DNA from: Acanthaster planci
Taxonomy: Eukaryota; Echinodermata; Asteroidea; Valvatida; Acanthasteridae
Reading direction: 5' to 3'
DNA length: 40,850 nt
Assembly: GCF_001949145.1 (NCBI RefSeq)
Contig: NW_019091385.1
Span: 314,936 to 355,785, forward strand
This document shows, in pieces, positions 20,356-29,015 of this stretch (its first letter is position 1; each line of letters starts with the position of its first letter). Under the pieces are notes generated by a model, which worked only from the letters and a program-made list of their open reading frames with translations, ran no database searches and was not told the DNA's origin. The position numbers were made by a program, and so were the translations under genes.

Positions 20356-22254
20356 TCACACACAACGGTAGGTTTGTAAGACACCCAATCTGCCTACCAC
20401 CAGATTGCCTGCTGGTGTGATTGCCATGTCAACTGTAAACATGCATTGCTTGATGGCACATTCAATGTGTTTTCCACCGTTACTGAAGACATGGATATCT
20501 GCCGCTCCTGGGAAGGAGGGTAAGCCTTTGGTAACATAGATGTTGCCTTGGCTGTCACCGCATACACTTTTTGGTTTCTGTGTGTCTGTTTTGAATACTG
20601 TGTTTCCATGGTAATCTGTACAAACTAATTTTCCCCTCACTCGGTTGGTGTAGATGATCCGCTTTTTGCTGATAGCCAGGTGATCTTCAATCATTGGTGC
20701 TGGTAGTCTCCTGATGAGGGTTCCATCTGGGTTGTGGAGGCTGATCTCTCCCTTGGCCTTGTAGCCCACAGCTATCAGATTGTCGTCATCCACTGCCAGG
20801 CAGGTTGGCTTGCTCTCTGAATCAATTCCTGGCTGGAACTGATGGAGGAGCTGATAATCTCTGTTGAAAGTCATGATTGTAAGCCCATCTAGGACAATGA
20901 TGTGGTCCAACCCGTTCACTTCAACCTGGCATGGATCTGTGATATCTGCAATTTGGAGTATTTTAGGGGTGAAAGGGAATTGTGTGTTGCTTGTTGGTGA
21001 ATAAGTTACAAGCTGTTTGTATCCATAATCTGCTGTGATTATTTCATTGTTGGAGAAAACTGCAACAGAAGTAATTGCATGCTTTCCACATAGTTCCATA
21101 TTAGTCTCCAGTTTCCACTTTGAGTCCTCTTTCAAATTTGGCTCCACCAGCCCTCTCTCCTCTTTCAGAATCGGCCGTCCGTGTGTCCTTGCAGTCTCCC
21201 CATGCTCTTGAAAGTTGGTGAACTTTTTTGGCACCATCCGTGGCTGTTCTGCACAGGTAAGTTTTCTAAGAGCATGCAAGAATTTTTGCTTATGATATAA
21301 GATCTCAGTCTTGTAGTCTCGACTCATAATTAGGCATATCTCATCCATTATCTGCCTTGCTTCTCTCAGCTGTCTATCATTGATGTTGTCAGAAGATTCA
21401 AATGCCTTGACTCTGTCTTGGTAGATCTCTTTGGCCTCTTGTTTCTGTTTCTGTTCCATCTCCCTAATCCTAGCAACCTCCTTGTCAGCTTGTTGGGAGA
21501 TCTTCTTGTTGGTAGCTTCAAACATGGTGTCTAGTTTCTTGCGAGATTTGGCTGTGTTTTTCATGGCATTCTTCAGTTGTGTTTTCTTCTTTTCAACCTT
21601 TGCCATTGCTGCTGCAATTTCTTGTTTGCATTTATCAAAAGCCTCTGATATGTCTGCACAAGAATGCTTTTCATGTTTCAGAACAGAGCAAGTTGTGCAA
21701 ATCAACTTCTCACATGTGTTGCAATAAATGTTAATATTCTGATCAGGATGTTTGTTACATTTTGGGTCTTCTCTTAGTTTGCTCTTGTGGGCAGTCCATC
21801 TCGATTGAGGCTCGGCCAGCATGTACATTTTGTGAGATTTTGTTACTGGTAGGAGGGCATGTGCCCCGTGGCACTCTTGACACTGAAAATGTTTACACTC
21901 GTTGCAAAATGAAAGTGCCTGATTTTGCTCATCACAGCTTTGACATGTGATCTCTGACCCTTCACCCTGCAGAGGCTGTTCTCGTTTTCCAACATCTTCA
22001 ACGAGAGCGCTCAGTGCATGGTTAGTAGGCAGATCTTCGAGCCTGTTACTTGGCAGTGTGGTGTCACGTCTGCACAGGGGGCATTTGATTTTTCTGGCGT
22101 ACGGATCTTGGCTATCTCTGTGATGCTTGAGACAGTCCAGGCAAAAAGAGTGTAAACAGTCTAGTGCTTTGGGTTGAGCGAAACGGTTGAAGCAGATGGA
22201 GCATTCTAGATGACTCTCACCGATCTTCTCCAGAATTTCAGCAGCGGTTGACAT
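20356..22254 (-). CDS. TRIM-NHL E3 ubiquitin ligase, intact (632 aa)
   Basis: A predicted RING E3 ligase. It starts MSTAAEILEKIGESHLECS; a probable 3' splice site (tttttcacag, AG at 22301-22300) lies 45 bases upstream. The C3HC4 RING uses C18, C21, C33, H35, C38, C41, C58 and C61. B-box 1 runs about 104-141 (CQSC, CNEC, CQEC). B-box 2 is CHC3H2 with C166, H169, C178, C181, C186, C189, H194 and H197. A lysine/glutamate-rich coiled coil spans about 205-345 (KEVARIREMEQK). NHL-like repeats follow from about 405: ITSVAVFSNNEIITADYGYK, TCLAVDDDNLIAVGYKAKG and VCGDSQGNIYVTKG. The coding sequence is a single exon. It shares N-terminal features with the pseudogene at 10670-12011 (DCLKHHR, PTNHALS), which marks them as the closest pair. 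A GTAAGG donor at 22616 may end a noncoding first exon. The substrate is unknown. Confidence 0.93.
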   Translation of the reverse strand: MSTAAEILEKIGESHLECSICFNRFAQPKALDCLHSFCLDCLKHHRDSQDPYARKIKCPLCRRDTTLPSNRLEDLPTNHALSALVEDVGKREQPLQGEGSEITCQSCDEQNQALSFCNECKHFQCQECHGAHALLPVTKSHKMYMLAEPQSRWTAHKSKLREDPKCNKHPDQNINIYCNTCEKLICTTCSVLKHEKHSCADISEAFDKCKQEIAAAMAKVEKKKTQLKNAMKNTAKSRKKLDTMFEATNKKISQQADKEVARIREMEQKQKQEAKEIYQDRVKAFESSDNINDRQLREARQIMDEICLIMSRDYKTEILYHKQKFLHALRKLTCAEQPRMVPKKFTNFQEHGETARTHGRPILKEERGLVEPNLKEDSKWKLETNMELCGKHAITSVAVFSNNEIITADYGYKQLVTYSPTSNTQFPFTPKILQIADITDPCQVEVNGLDHIIVLDGLTIMTFNRDYQLLHQFQPGIDSESKPTCLAVDDDNLIAVGYKAKGEISLHNPDGTLIRRLPAPMIEDHLAISKKRIIYTNRVRGKLVCTDYHGNTVFKTDTQKPKSVCGDSQGNIYVTKGLPSFPGAADIHVFSNGGKHIECAIKQCMFTVDMAITPAGNLVVGRLGVLQTYRCV

Positions 22255-22299
22255 TGTTGTTTTGATTGGATGTGAGAAAAGCCACAGAAATCTCTAGAT

Positions 22300-22616
22300 C
22301 TGTGAAAAATATAAACATTTGTAAGTATTGTTTCTTTTGAACAGTCCTCGATCCTCCAATTTCAATATAGTTTTTTTTACATGCATCCCAGGGGGTACTA
22401 AAAGTACAGCATTCCTTTTTTTAAAAGATTAATTAGACAATTTGTTGATCCGAGGGAGGGGGGGTTGAAGTGCCAGGTGGTGGACTTTATTATGAGTTGT
22501 GTTTGTAAATGTGAAGTCAGTGCTAGGTAAGCCCTGCACAATAGGATCAAGACATATTTACAAGTTTGCACAAATGCCTAGTCTAAATTGAATGAAAGGA
22601 ATAACTAGAACCTTAC
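22300..22616 (-). other. Putative 5' UTR intron of the TRIM gene at 20356-22254
   Basis: On the minus strand, CCTG|GTAAGG at 22616-22615 and TTTTTCACAG at 22301-22300 define an intron of about 317 bases. The donor is conserved at 12357 beside the sister pseudogene. Inferred from motifs and paralog comparison. Confidence 0.55.
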
Positions 22617-24515
22617 CAGGTTCTTCAAAATCCACAGGATTCAAAGTTTGGTGGCTGGTAAGACTGACTGCTGTCTTTTGGTGGGTATGGTAAGTTTTTT
22701 GTAGACCTGTGTGACAGATAATTGGCTAGAAAATGCACAAATATCAAATATTACCATTCATATCAATATTATTATACTATAATTACGTAGGTATGACTTG
22801 TCGGCCAAAGGTTGCCGTATTAAAGTTTTGTTTTGAGAAAATTCACATTAGTTGAAAACAAATCACCAATACACTACCCCCCTGTGCAGTCCGTTCTGCC
22901 ATTACTCCTTTTGTGGGAAAAAAAAGAAACTTACTTACTTTCAATGAACTAACTTTTGAGTTCATCCTTCACGTATTGGCTGTCTACAGATGAAGTCTGC
23001 TATCCTTAGATAAAATCACTGAACACATTTAGCCTAGGCAATTAGGTTAGAACTTGTGTTGCCGAACAAAATAGGCAAAAGTGGCGATGTGTTTGCTCCT
23101 TTGTACTTTTAGAATGAGCAAAGATTGAAGGATCATACTCGTTTAATCTGGTTAATATTTACTTGTTTGCAAATTTGAAAAGCTTGCACACTCACAGTGC
23201 AGTGGACAGCGAATTCCCAATTTTAAGAACAACTTGGGAATGTTTGACATGAATGTGTGATTGGCATCTGCTATCTACTATCTTTAGATAAACACATTAT
23301 GCTTTCTTGGCCTGTGCTTGAACTTTTGCCATAGAGCTAAGCCAGATTAGTTAATAGTCACCAGGTGTATTCTGTGCTGCTGTTCAAAAAAAAAATTAAT
23401 GTTTGCGCAAAATGAAATTCTCCCATTTAATAGGGGTGCTTGTTTACGAGTAGAAAAAGAACCAAGTACCTGATTCCCATAATGTGCAAGTACCTGCAAT
23501 TATCATTGAAATTTTAACGAAACCCTGCATGTATATTATTTTCCGTTGCTTACAAGCCCACTCTACTGCAGAGCTGCTGGCACGCTCACTCTCCCTGCAT
23601 TCCGTCTGTAACCCAAAATTGACTTGTCTGGGCTTTCTTTGCAATTTAAACTACAATGAAAAGATTCAGTGAGTAACATGTTAAAGTGTCTGAGTGTGAA
23701 ATAAAATAAACCAGAGGTTGTTGAGTCATCATTGTGGAGAAGTTAGTCGGATACTCACAGATGTGTAGATGTACATGAAACTCATTGAGCAACTATCCAC
23801 AAACGGCCTATACACTGCATAAGTGCGTCATGGTTAGCAACAGTCCGTAACGGCTGGCCGGTTTTGGCATCTAATTAACAGTCAGGTTCTGGGTACTTGG
23901 ATACCCTTTACAACCTCAGTCACAAAGAGCAGTACATGAGCAGCAAACTCCCTACCCCCACCAAATTAGATTAAACTACATTTGCTTGTGAAAAAGGTTG
24001 TTTACAGCAACTTGGCATTCCGGTGAGGGAATTTTGTGATGCGGCTCTGTGAGCTTCACGCTTTTTATTGCCTGAAAAGTTGAAAGTTGTCTAATGGAAA
24101 AAAGATTTTACAATATTCCATATATAACTGAAGCAACAAATAGAATGAATTTATTTAAACTGTAATGCCCTAAATTAAAAATACAAGTCCATCAAATGCT
24201 AAATTAAAGCCCCTTTCATACCTCGAGATTTTAGTGGCAGCCGTGAAATATAAATATTGAATATAAACACATTAAATGTTATTTCAGCGATTTTGTTGAA
24301 GTGCCTTGTATTTATTGTTTGAGTACACCCAGTGCATCACAAAAACATTTGAATTAGAATGCCAGTTCAGAGGTTGACACCAACTGTGTAAAATGCATGG
24401 ATTTAGTTTTATTTTGATTCAGATTACATACAGCCTTCTAGTCAAGGTTTGTTGTTTTGAAGAACAAAATGTGCTGCAGACTTTTGACCTCCAATGATTC
24501 CATCTTTCTTTGGTG
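22617..24515. other. TRIM upstream region and spacer, no coding gene recognised
   Basis: If the donor at 22616 is real, the noncoding first exon and promoter of the TRIM gene lie just above it; I see no decisive core promoter. The CTCCTTTTGTGG block near 22905 and the TACAGCAACTTGG to TATTGCCTGAAAA block near 24005-24080 match 12.6 kb and 13.6 kb, so this stretch is the counterpart of the flank leading to INTS2. Confidence 0.5.
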
Positions 24516-24523
24516 ATTTTGTG

Positions 24524-24866
24524 ACAGAAAGTGTCGGCAAGCTAGGTTTACAGCATGAGGTGCAGTGCCTCGTCTGTTTATCTTCAGATATTCTGCAGTC
24601 TTCATTCCTTCTTCCCTGTTAGTTTCTGACAGAAAGTGTCAAGTGTGCTGAGTTGAGTTAGTTTCATAAGGTTCAGTGTCTCATCTGTCCAAAGCTTCAT
24701 CAGATGTTCAATGCTGACCTGCCAGACTTAATAAATACTCTCTTTCTGGTTATTTTCTGACAGGAAATATCCAGCAAGCTAAGTTTACTGCGTGACCTCT
24801 CTATTGACCCAAATTGGCCTTATGTGCATGTCACGATCGGCCGCAGTCAACTCACCCATGTACACA
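24524..24866 (+). pseudogene. INTS2 exon relics: three copies of the 14030 exon start, the last fused to the 15110 exon
   Basis: Three successive blocks begin like the INTS2 exon at 14030, each with its acceptor. The first, about 24524-24580, reads GTGACAG|AAAGTGTCGGCAAGC. The second, about 24610-24730, reads TTCTGACAG|AAAGTGTCAAGTG and later keeps CTTCATCAGATGTTCAATGC. The third, from 24742, reads TTTCTGACAG|GAAATATCC. In the third, after AGTTTACTGC the sequence jumps to the middle of the 15110 exon (GTGACCTCTCTATTGACCC) and runs through its donor at 24866 into the homologous intron (GTGAGGTTTTTTTTATC). The exon sequences are truncated and frame-disrupted, so this is not a working gene. Confidence 0.85.
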
Positions 24867-25374
24867 GGTGAGGTTTTTTTTATCAAGAATTCACTGTCTT
24901 GTGTTATTAGTCATTTACAAACTTTCATTGGGAAAGAGTCCATTCCAGCGGAATCATTTTTCAGCTAATAAAATTTGTTCAAAAGCTGCTATTCCAAATT
25001 CTGTAGAGTGTTATGCAGCTTCGAACAATAGTCAAGCTGTCATGGGCAGTTCAGGTATGACGTCTGACATTTGTGTTAGTATTGGTGTTTTCCACTGTTG
25101 ATCTGAAAGAGTGCCTGTACTTGTAAGTTTTGGCCACGGCAGTAGGGCATGACTTTCTAGCTTAGCAACGTACCTAGAGACCATCACACAGGAGTTTCAG
25201 AGTGATAAGTCGGCATCTGCTTTCACTTGAATTTGTAAAGTCAACTGTTCGTCATATCCGTCAAATGATGAGTCAAATCTAAGTCAAATTTCTAACCCAG
25301 GAAGATATTTGACTTGATCTGCTGTTCGTACTTGCTCTGATTCACACTTTGCAGATGTATATTGCTTGATTTAA

Positions 25375-25784
25375 CCCCCTTCTCACTGGGAAATGGTAAA
25401 AGCCGCCGTAAAAATTGAGATCTCTCAGCCCGCTTTTCAGCTATTATTCTCGGCCCACGCTGGAGCGAACACAGTGAAAGAAGGCATACCCTGGCTCTTG
25501 TATATATGGTGATTGGCATTTGTGTGTTGCCAAGAAATAAAGAGGCCAAATTTGCATCATAATCACCAGCTTCACAATAGCCCCCACTTTGAATAGAGGC
25601 AACGGGAATGTGGAAGCGTGAGTAGAGCCACGTGCCACCGAACAGTGAGCCTTTTTACTGTGTAAATCAAAGCGTGCAGAGCACGCAGGGCCACAAACCG
25701 AGAATTTGCAGTTTGGCAGGTGGCTTTCGTGGTCAAACGAAGCTGGAATTCTTCGAGTCAGAAACAAGTACTGACGTCAAGGGG
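25375..25784. mobile_element. Nonautonomous piggyBac-like element, TTAA target duplication
   Basis: A 410-base segment bounded by TTAA at 25371-25374 and 25785-25788. Its termini are CCCCCTTCTCAC on the left and, inverted, CCCCTTGACGTCAG on the right. TTAA target sites and short CCC-starting inverted repeats are characteristic of piggyBac transposons. No transposase is encoded. The terminal repeats match well only over the first few bases, so the family call is tentative. Confidence 0.6.
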
Positions 25785-25946
25785 TTAATCTTTTTCTGTG
25801 TTGGTAACCATGCTCAAAATGATTTCAAACTCTACATTTTGGTGAATTATTGTAAACAAGTCATTACCCATCATTTCATGTATACCTGGGCTGTCCAAAG
25901 TGGCAAGTGCTCTTACTGAAAACCCTCAATGGTCAATAGACAATAA

Positions 25947-26061
25947 TATAATGACATCGCGCCTTGTTTACATGTGAGCTTTCCTATGGAGACTCAATGA
26001 ATTCTGCCTCATCTCACTGCCATAGGAAAGAGCTTATATAAACAAAGCGTGACATTATGTT
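25947..26061. mobile_element. Inverted-repeat MITE, second copy of the 19881 family
   Basis: Left arm TAATGACATCGCGCCTTGTT, continuing to GAGCTTTCCTATGG; the right arm, inverted, has AATGTCACGCTTTGTTTAT, continuing to CTCTTTCCTATGG. The centre ACTCAATGAATTCTGCC matches the other copy. Nearly the whole element can pair with itself. Confidence 0.75.
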
Positions 26062-26232
26062 ATAGCCTTTTCAAATTGGAACATTATTAACAAGCTGGTA
26101 TCTGCCACTGCATATGCATTGTGTATCATAGTAATTACTTTCTTGCTTTCTCCGTAGAGATGTAATGAATGCTAAGTTAACCACTTTCATTGGAGCGTCC
26201 TCGGGCAGTCCAAGCAGGGACAAACCCCTCAG

Positions 26233-26336
26233 CCCACCGACCATGAGGAGCTGGGGAGTGCCCTCATTGCAACACACAAGAGAGCACTGCCATGCAGCTG
26301 CACCTGGAGATGTGTCTGCCATTGGAAAATGAGGAG
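26233..26336 (+). pseudogene. INTS2 exon relic, second copy of the exon at 17878
   Basis: A 104-base block between a CCCCTCAG acceptor and GAG|GTACGT donor. The start reads PTDHEELGSALIA and the end, in another frame, MQLHLEMCLPLENEE. Relative to the 111-base copy at 17878 it has lost 6 and 3 bases and gained 2, which shifts the frame. It has no in-frame stop like those at 17878, so the two copies decayed independently. Confidence 0.8.
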
Positions 26337-26640
26337 GTACGTTCTCTCCAATTTTCTTTTCTTAAAATTTTGCGAATTGTTTATTTCTTACTTAATATTG
26401 GCCCTATTGTTAACAAAATATTACAGCATGCCAATTTCAGTTTAAGACCACCAGTGCCAGGGAGCCCTCTGTTGACCATGAGGGAATCAAAATAACGTGA
26501 CCTTTGTCACTATTGAAACAAGGAAATCAACCGCATGCTAATGTATTGCGACAAAATAACGGGGCTGCTTAAGCAAAAACACATTTTTTTGGAGATGTCA
26601 GTTTTACATCGGTTTTTACTTTTCAAAACCGGGGAAAGGT

Positions 26641-27040
26641 ACTAGCATCAAACCCTGATTGTTAGCATCAAACCCTCATTGTTAGCATCAAACCCTGATT
26701 GTTAGCATCAAACCCTCATTGTTAGCATCAAACCCTGATTGTTAGCATCAAACCCTCATTGTTAGCATCAAACCCAGAGTGTTAGCATCAAACCCTCATT
26801 GTTAGCATCAAACCCTCCTTTTTAGCATCAAACCCTGATTGTTAGCATCAAACCCTCATAGTTAGCATCAAACCCTCATTGTTAGCATCAAACCCTCCTT
26901 TTTAGCATCAAACCCTCATTGTTAGCATCAAACCCTGATTATTGTTAGCATCAAACCCTCATTGTTAGCATCAAAACTTCATTATTAGCATCAACCCCTT
27001 ATTGTTAGCATCAAACCCTCATTGTTAGCATCAAACCCTC
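26641..27040. repeat. 20-bp minisatellite with 40-bp higher order, about 20 copies
   Basis: Consensus GTTAGCATCAAACCCTCATT. In the first part, units ending CTGATT and CTCATT alternate strictly, giving a 40-base higher-order period. Later units include CAGAGT, CTCCTTT and CTCATA variants, with a three-base insertion near 26940. It contains AAACCCT, but at a 20-base spacing, so it is not telomeric. Confidence 0.93.
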
Positions 27041-27289
27041 GCCAGCATATCACATGGCTATGACAGGGCACATATTTTGGTTTATTGCCATTAAAACAGC
27101 GCCATTAAGCCTGAGAGGTAGGCTTGCTAATGCTGCACGTTTGAAGTTTCCTATTGTTGCGTCACTGTCTCAGGTTTTTTCACTTTAAGAAGTCTCTTGT
27201 GTCTGGCCGGGGGGGGCACTTGTTAACAGAGCTGAGACATTCCATGTGATCCTAGAAGAATCAAGTTCCTATTTATTCCAACCATTGAT

Positions 27290-27860
27290 ATACTCTGATT
27301 CAGTAAATAATCGGTCATATTCTGGAATAACAATGCAACACAGTTTTAGTTTTTCGAAAAAATGTCAGCCATACACAGTCATTAGCATACCATTCTAAGC
27401 TGTCACTAAAATGATCTTTAAGTGCAAAATAATGTTACAAATTAAGCCATTGTCAGCTCCATTTTTTTCTGGGATAATCATAGACCAGTGTTCAGAAGAT
27501 AGAACAAATTCAATCATTGAGACTCAATATCCATTTATTTGTATCGGCCTCATGACCTACAATCCTGGACAAAATTGTTGGAACACCTTGTGGGAAGCAC
27601 GGTGAAAAGATCCCCGCTCCCCCATTCAGTGTTGCGGTCATTTACTGGACCAAAATTCAACCCAACTTACCCAATGTTAAGCAACATTGACAGGGGGCGA
27701 GGCATGTTCCAACGACATTTGTCCAGGATTGTAGACATGCCTGATAGTTAAGTGCATGCAGTTCATGCAGGAATACAGAGTATAATTATTTGGCTAAAAG
27801 AATCTTTTTCCAATCTAAAATATTGAACAATTTCTCACTCATTTTTTTCTTTGGCATTAA
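27290..27860. repeat. TRIM-unit 3' flank marker, copy 4, split by a MITE
   Basis: Collinear with 18380-18700: TTCTGGAATAACAATGCAAC, GGGATAATCATAGACC, GACTCAATATCCATT, then after the MITE CCTGATAGTTAAGTGCATGC and TCTCACTCATTTTTTTC. It separates an INTS2 exon relic from the TRIM gene at 29016, as copy 3 does for the previous unit. Confidence 0.75.
27560..27731. mobile_element. Mariner-type MITE with TA target duplication, empty site at 18.6 kb
   Basis: A 172-base element with inverted termini CAATCCTGGACAAA and TTTGTCCAGGATTG, extending to TTGTTGGAACA / TGTTCCAACGA. It is flanked by TA at 27558-27559 and 27732-27733. The paralogous flank near 18590 is continuous across the insertion point, so both the empty and filled sites are visible in one window. 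No coding capacity. Confidence 0.85.
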
Positions 27861-27864
27861 ATTC

Positions 27865-29015
27865 AGTTGTTTCTTAAATTGCTACTTTTTTTGCATGATT
27901 AAATACAAAGAACATATAATCTCTGTGGTAATTTACTTAATCAAAACAATCTCTATGGTATATCACAAATTTGACAGCCATTAGGTGTGTGCACAATCTC
28001 TTTTTTTACATAATCTCTGTGGTATGAGAACAAGATTGAGATTGAGAAAGCATTAACAGTGAGAGTTTTTGTAGCCAAATGACATCTTGTTCTGATAAAG
28101 TAAATATTTTCTCCTTGGCCATTTTGTTGTAGAGGCTTTGATACTGTTTCCCATTTAAAGTAGGAAATATTGGAAGATTGGTTACACCCACTTTGTCTGT
28201 ACCTGCACCTAGCCACCAGAATGACTTGTAAACTCGTTTTCCAGGCAGTGCTTCTTCTAGTGGCTAGGCACAAAGCCAAGCAGCCGTAGTTCAGGAAATA
28301 ACCATAATTCACAGCACCAGAAGTGCCTTTGTTGTCATGGTTACACAATTTCCCTGTCACGTGGTACATGTATACGAGGTAATGAATCCCTTCCACTGTT
28401 GAGTAGCTAAACACTGTGCTTTCAATGCCTGTAAGTTTGCATTTTTGTTTGGCCCAATCAATACAATCCCAGTGTTGCGTTCCATGGAATCAGTGCCCTT
28501 TCTTGGGCTAGTTTACTCTAAATGGATGTTATCACTGGATTGGTCAGAATATTTTGTTTGTAAGTGGGAAACATTTTCTGCAAACGTGCTTTAAAGAAAA
28601 TATACATTTAGGAATATTGACAACTGAAAATTGGGATGTGTCTATTTGATTTTGTCCATTATTAAATGTATAGGCATCTATAATCCTGTTCAGGCTGTGA
28701 CACACAGGCGTACTTGTATGTTCACCTACATTCGGGTGAATTCATTATAATTAATCAACAGTTTGCCACTATTATTTGTTGAGCTTCCTTAATATTAGGC
28801 GGTGCTTTTTTGAGGGAAACTTGATACATCAATACACCTGCGTGATTTACTATATGTTGATTATTAAGAGATGTGATATTGACAGACTTTGTCTGGAGTT
28901 TTGTTAAAAAAATGACTCAGCCTGCTTGAAGTTTACTCACAGAACTGTCATTTTCATCAAAATGAATGACTAACAATAAGTAGATGTACATGTAAATGTA
29001 CTTGACTTTCTGTAG
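27865..29015. other. Spacer and 3' flank of the TRIM gene at 29016
   Basis: No gene recognised. A 153-codon minus-strand open frame at 27953-28414 has no domain, no paralogous counterpart and AT-rich composition like its surroundings, so I do not call it. Confidence 0.45.

Noticed and set aside
26641-27040. AAACCCT words suggesting telomere-like repeat
   Set aside because: The words occur once per 20-base unit rather than in uninterrupted tandem, so this is an ordinary minisatellite.
26641-27040. Possible CRISPR array (regular 20-bp repeats)
   Set aside because: Units are contiguous without unique spacers, and the genome is clearly eukaryotic.
27953-28414. 153-codon minus-strand open frame
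   Set aside because: No domain, no splice or paralog support, composition like the surrounding spacer.
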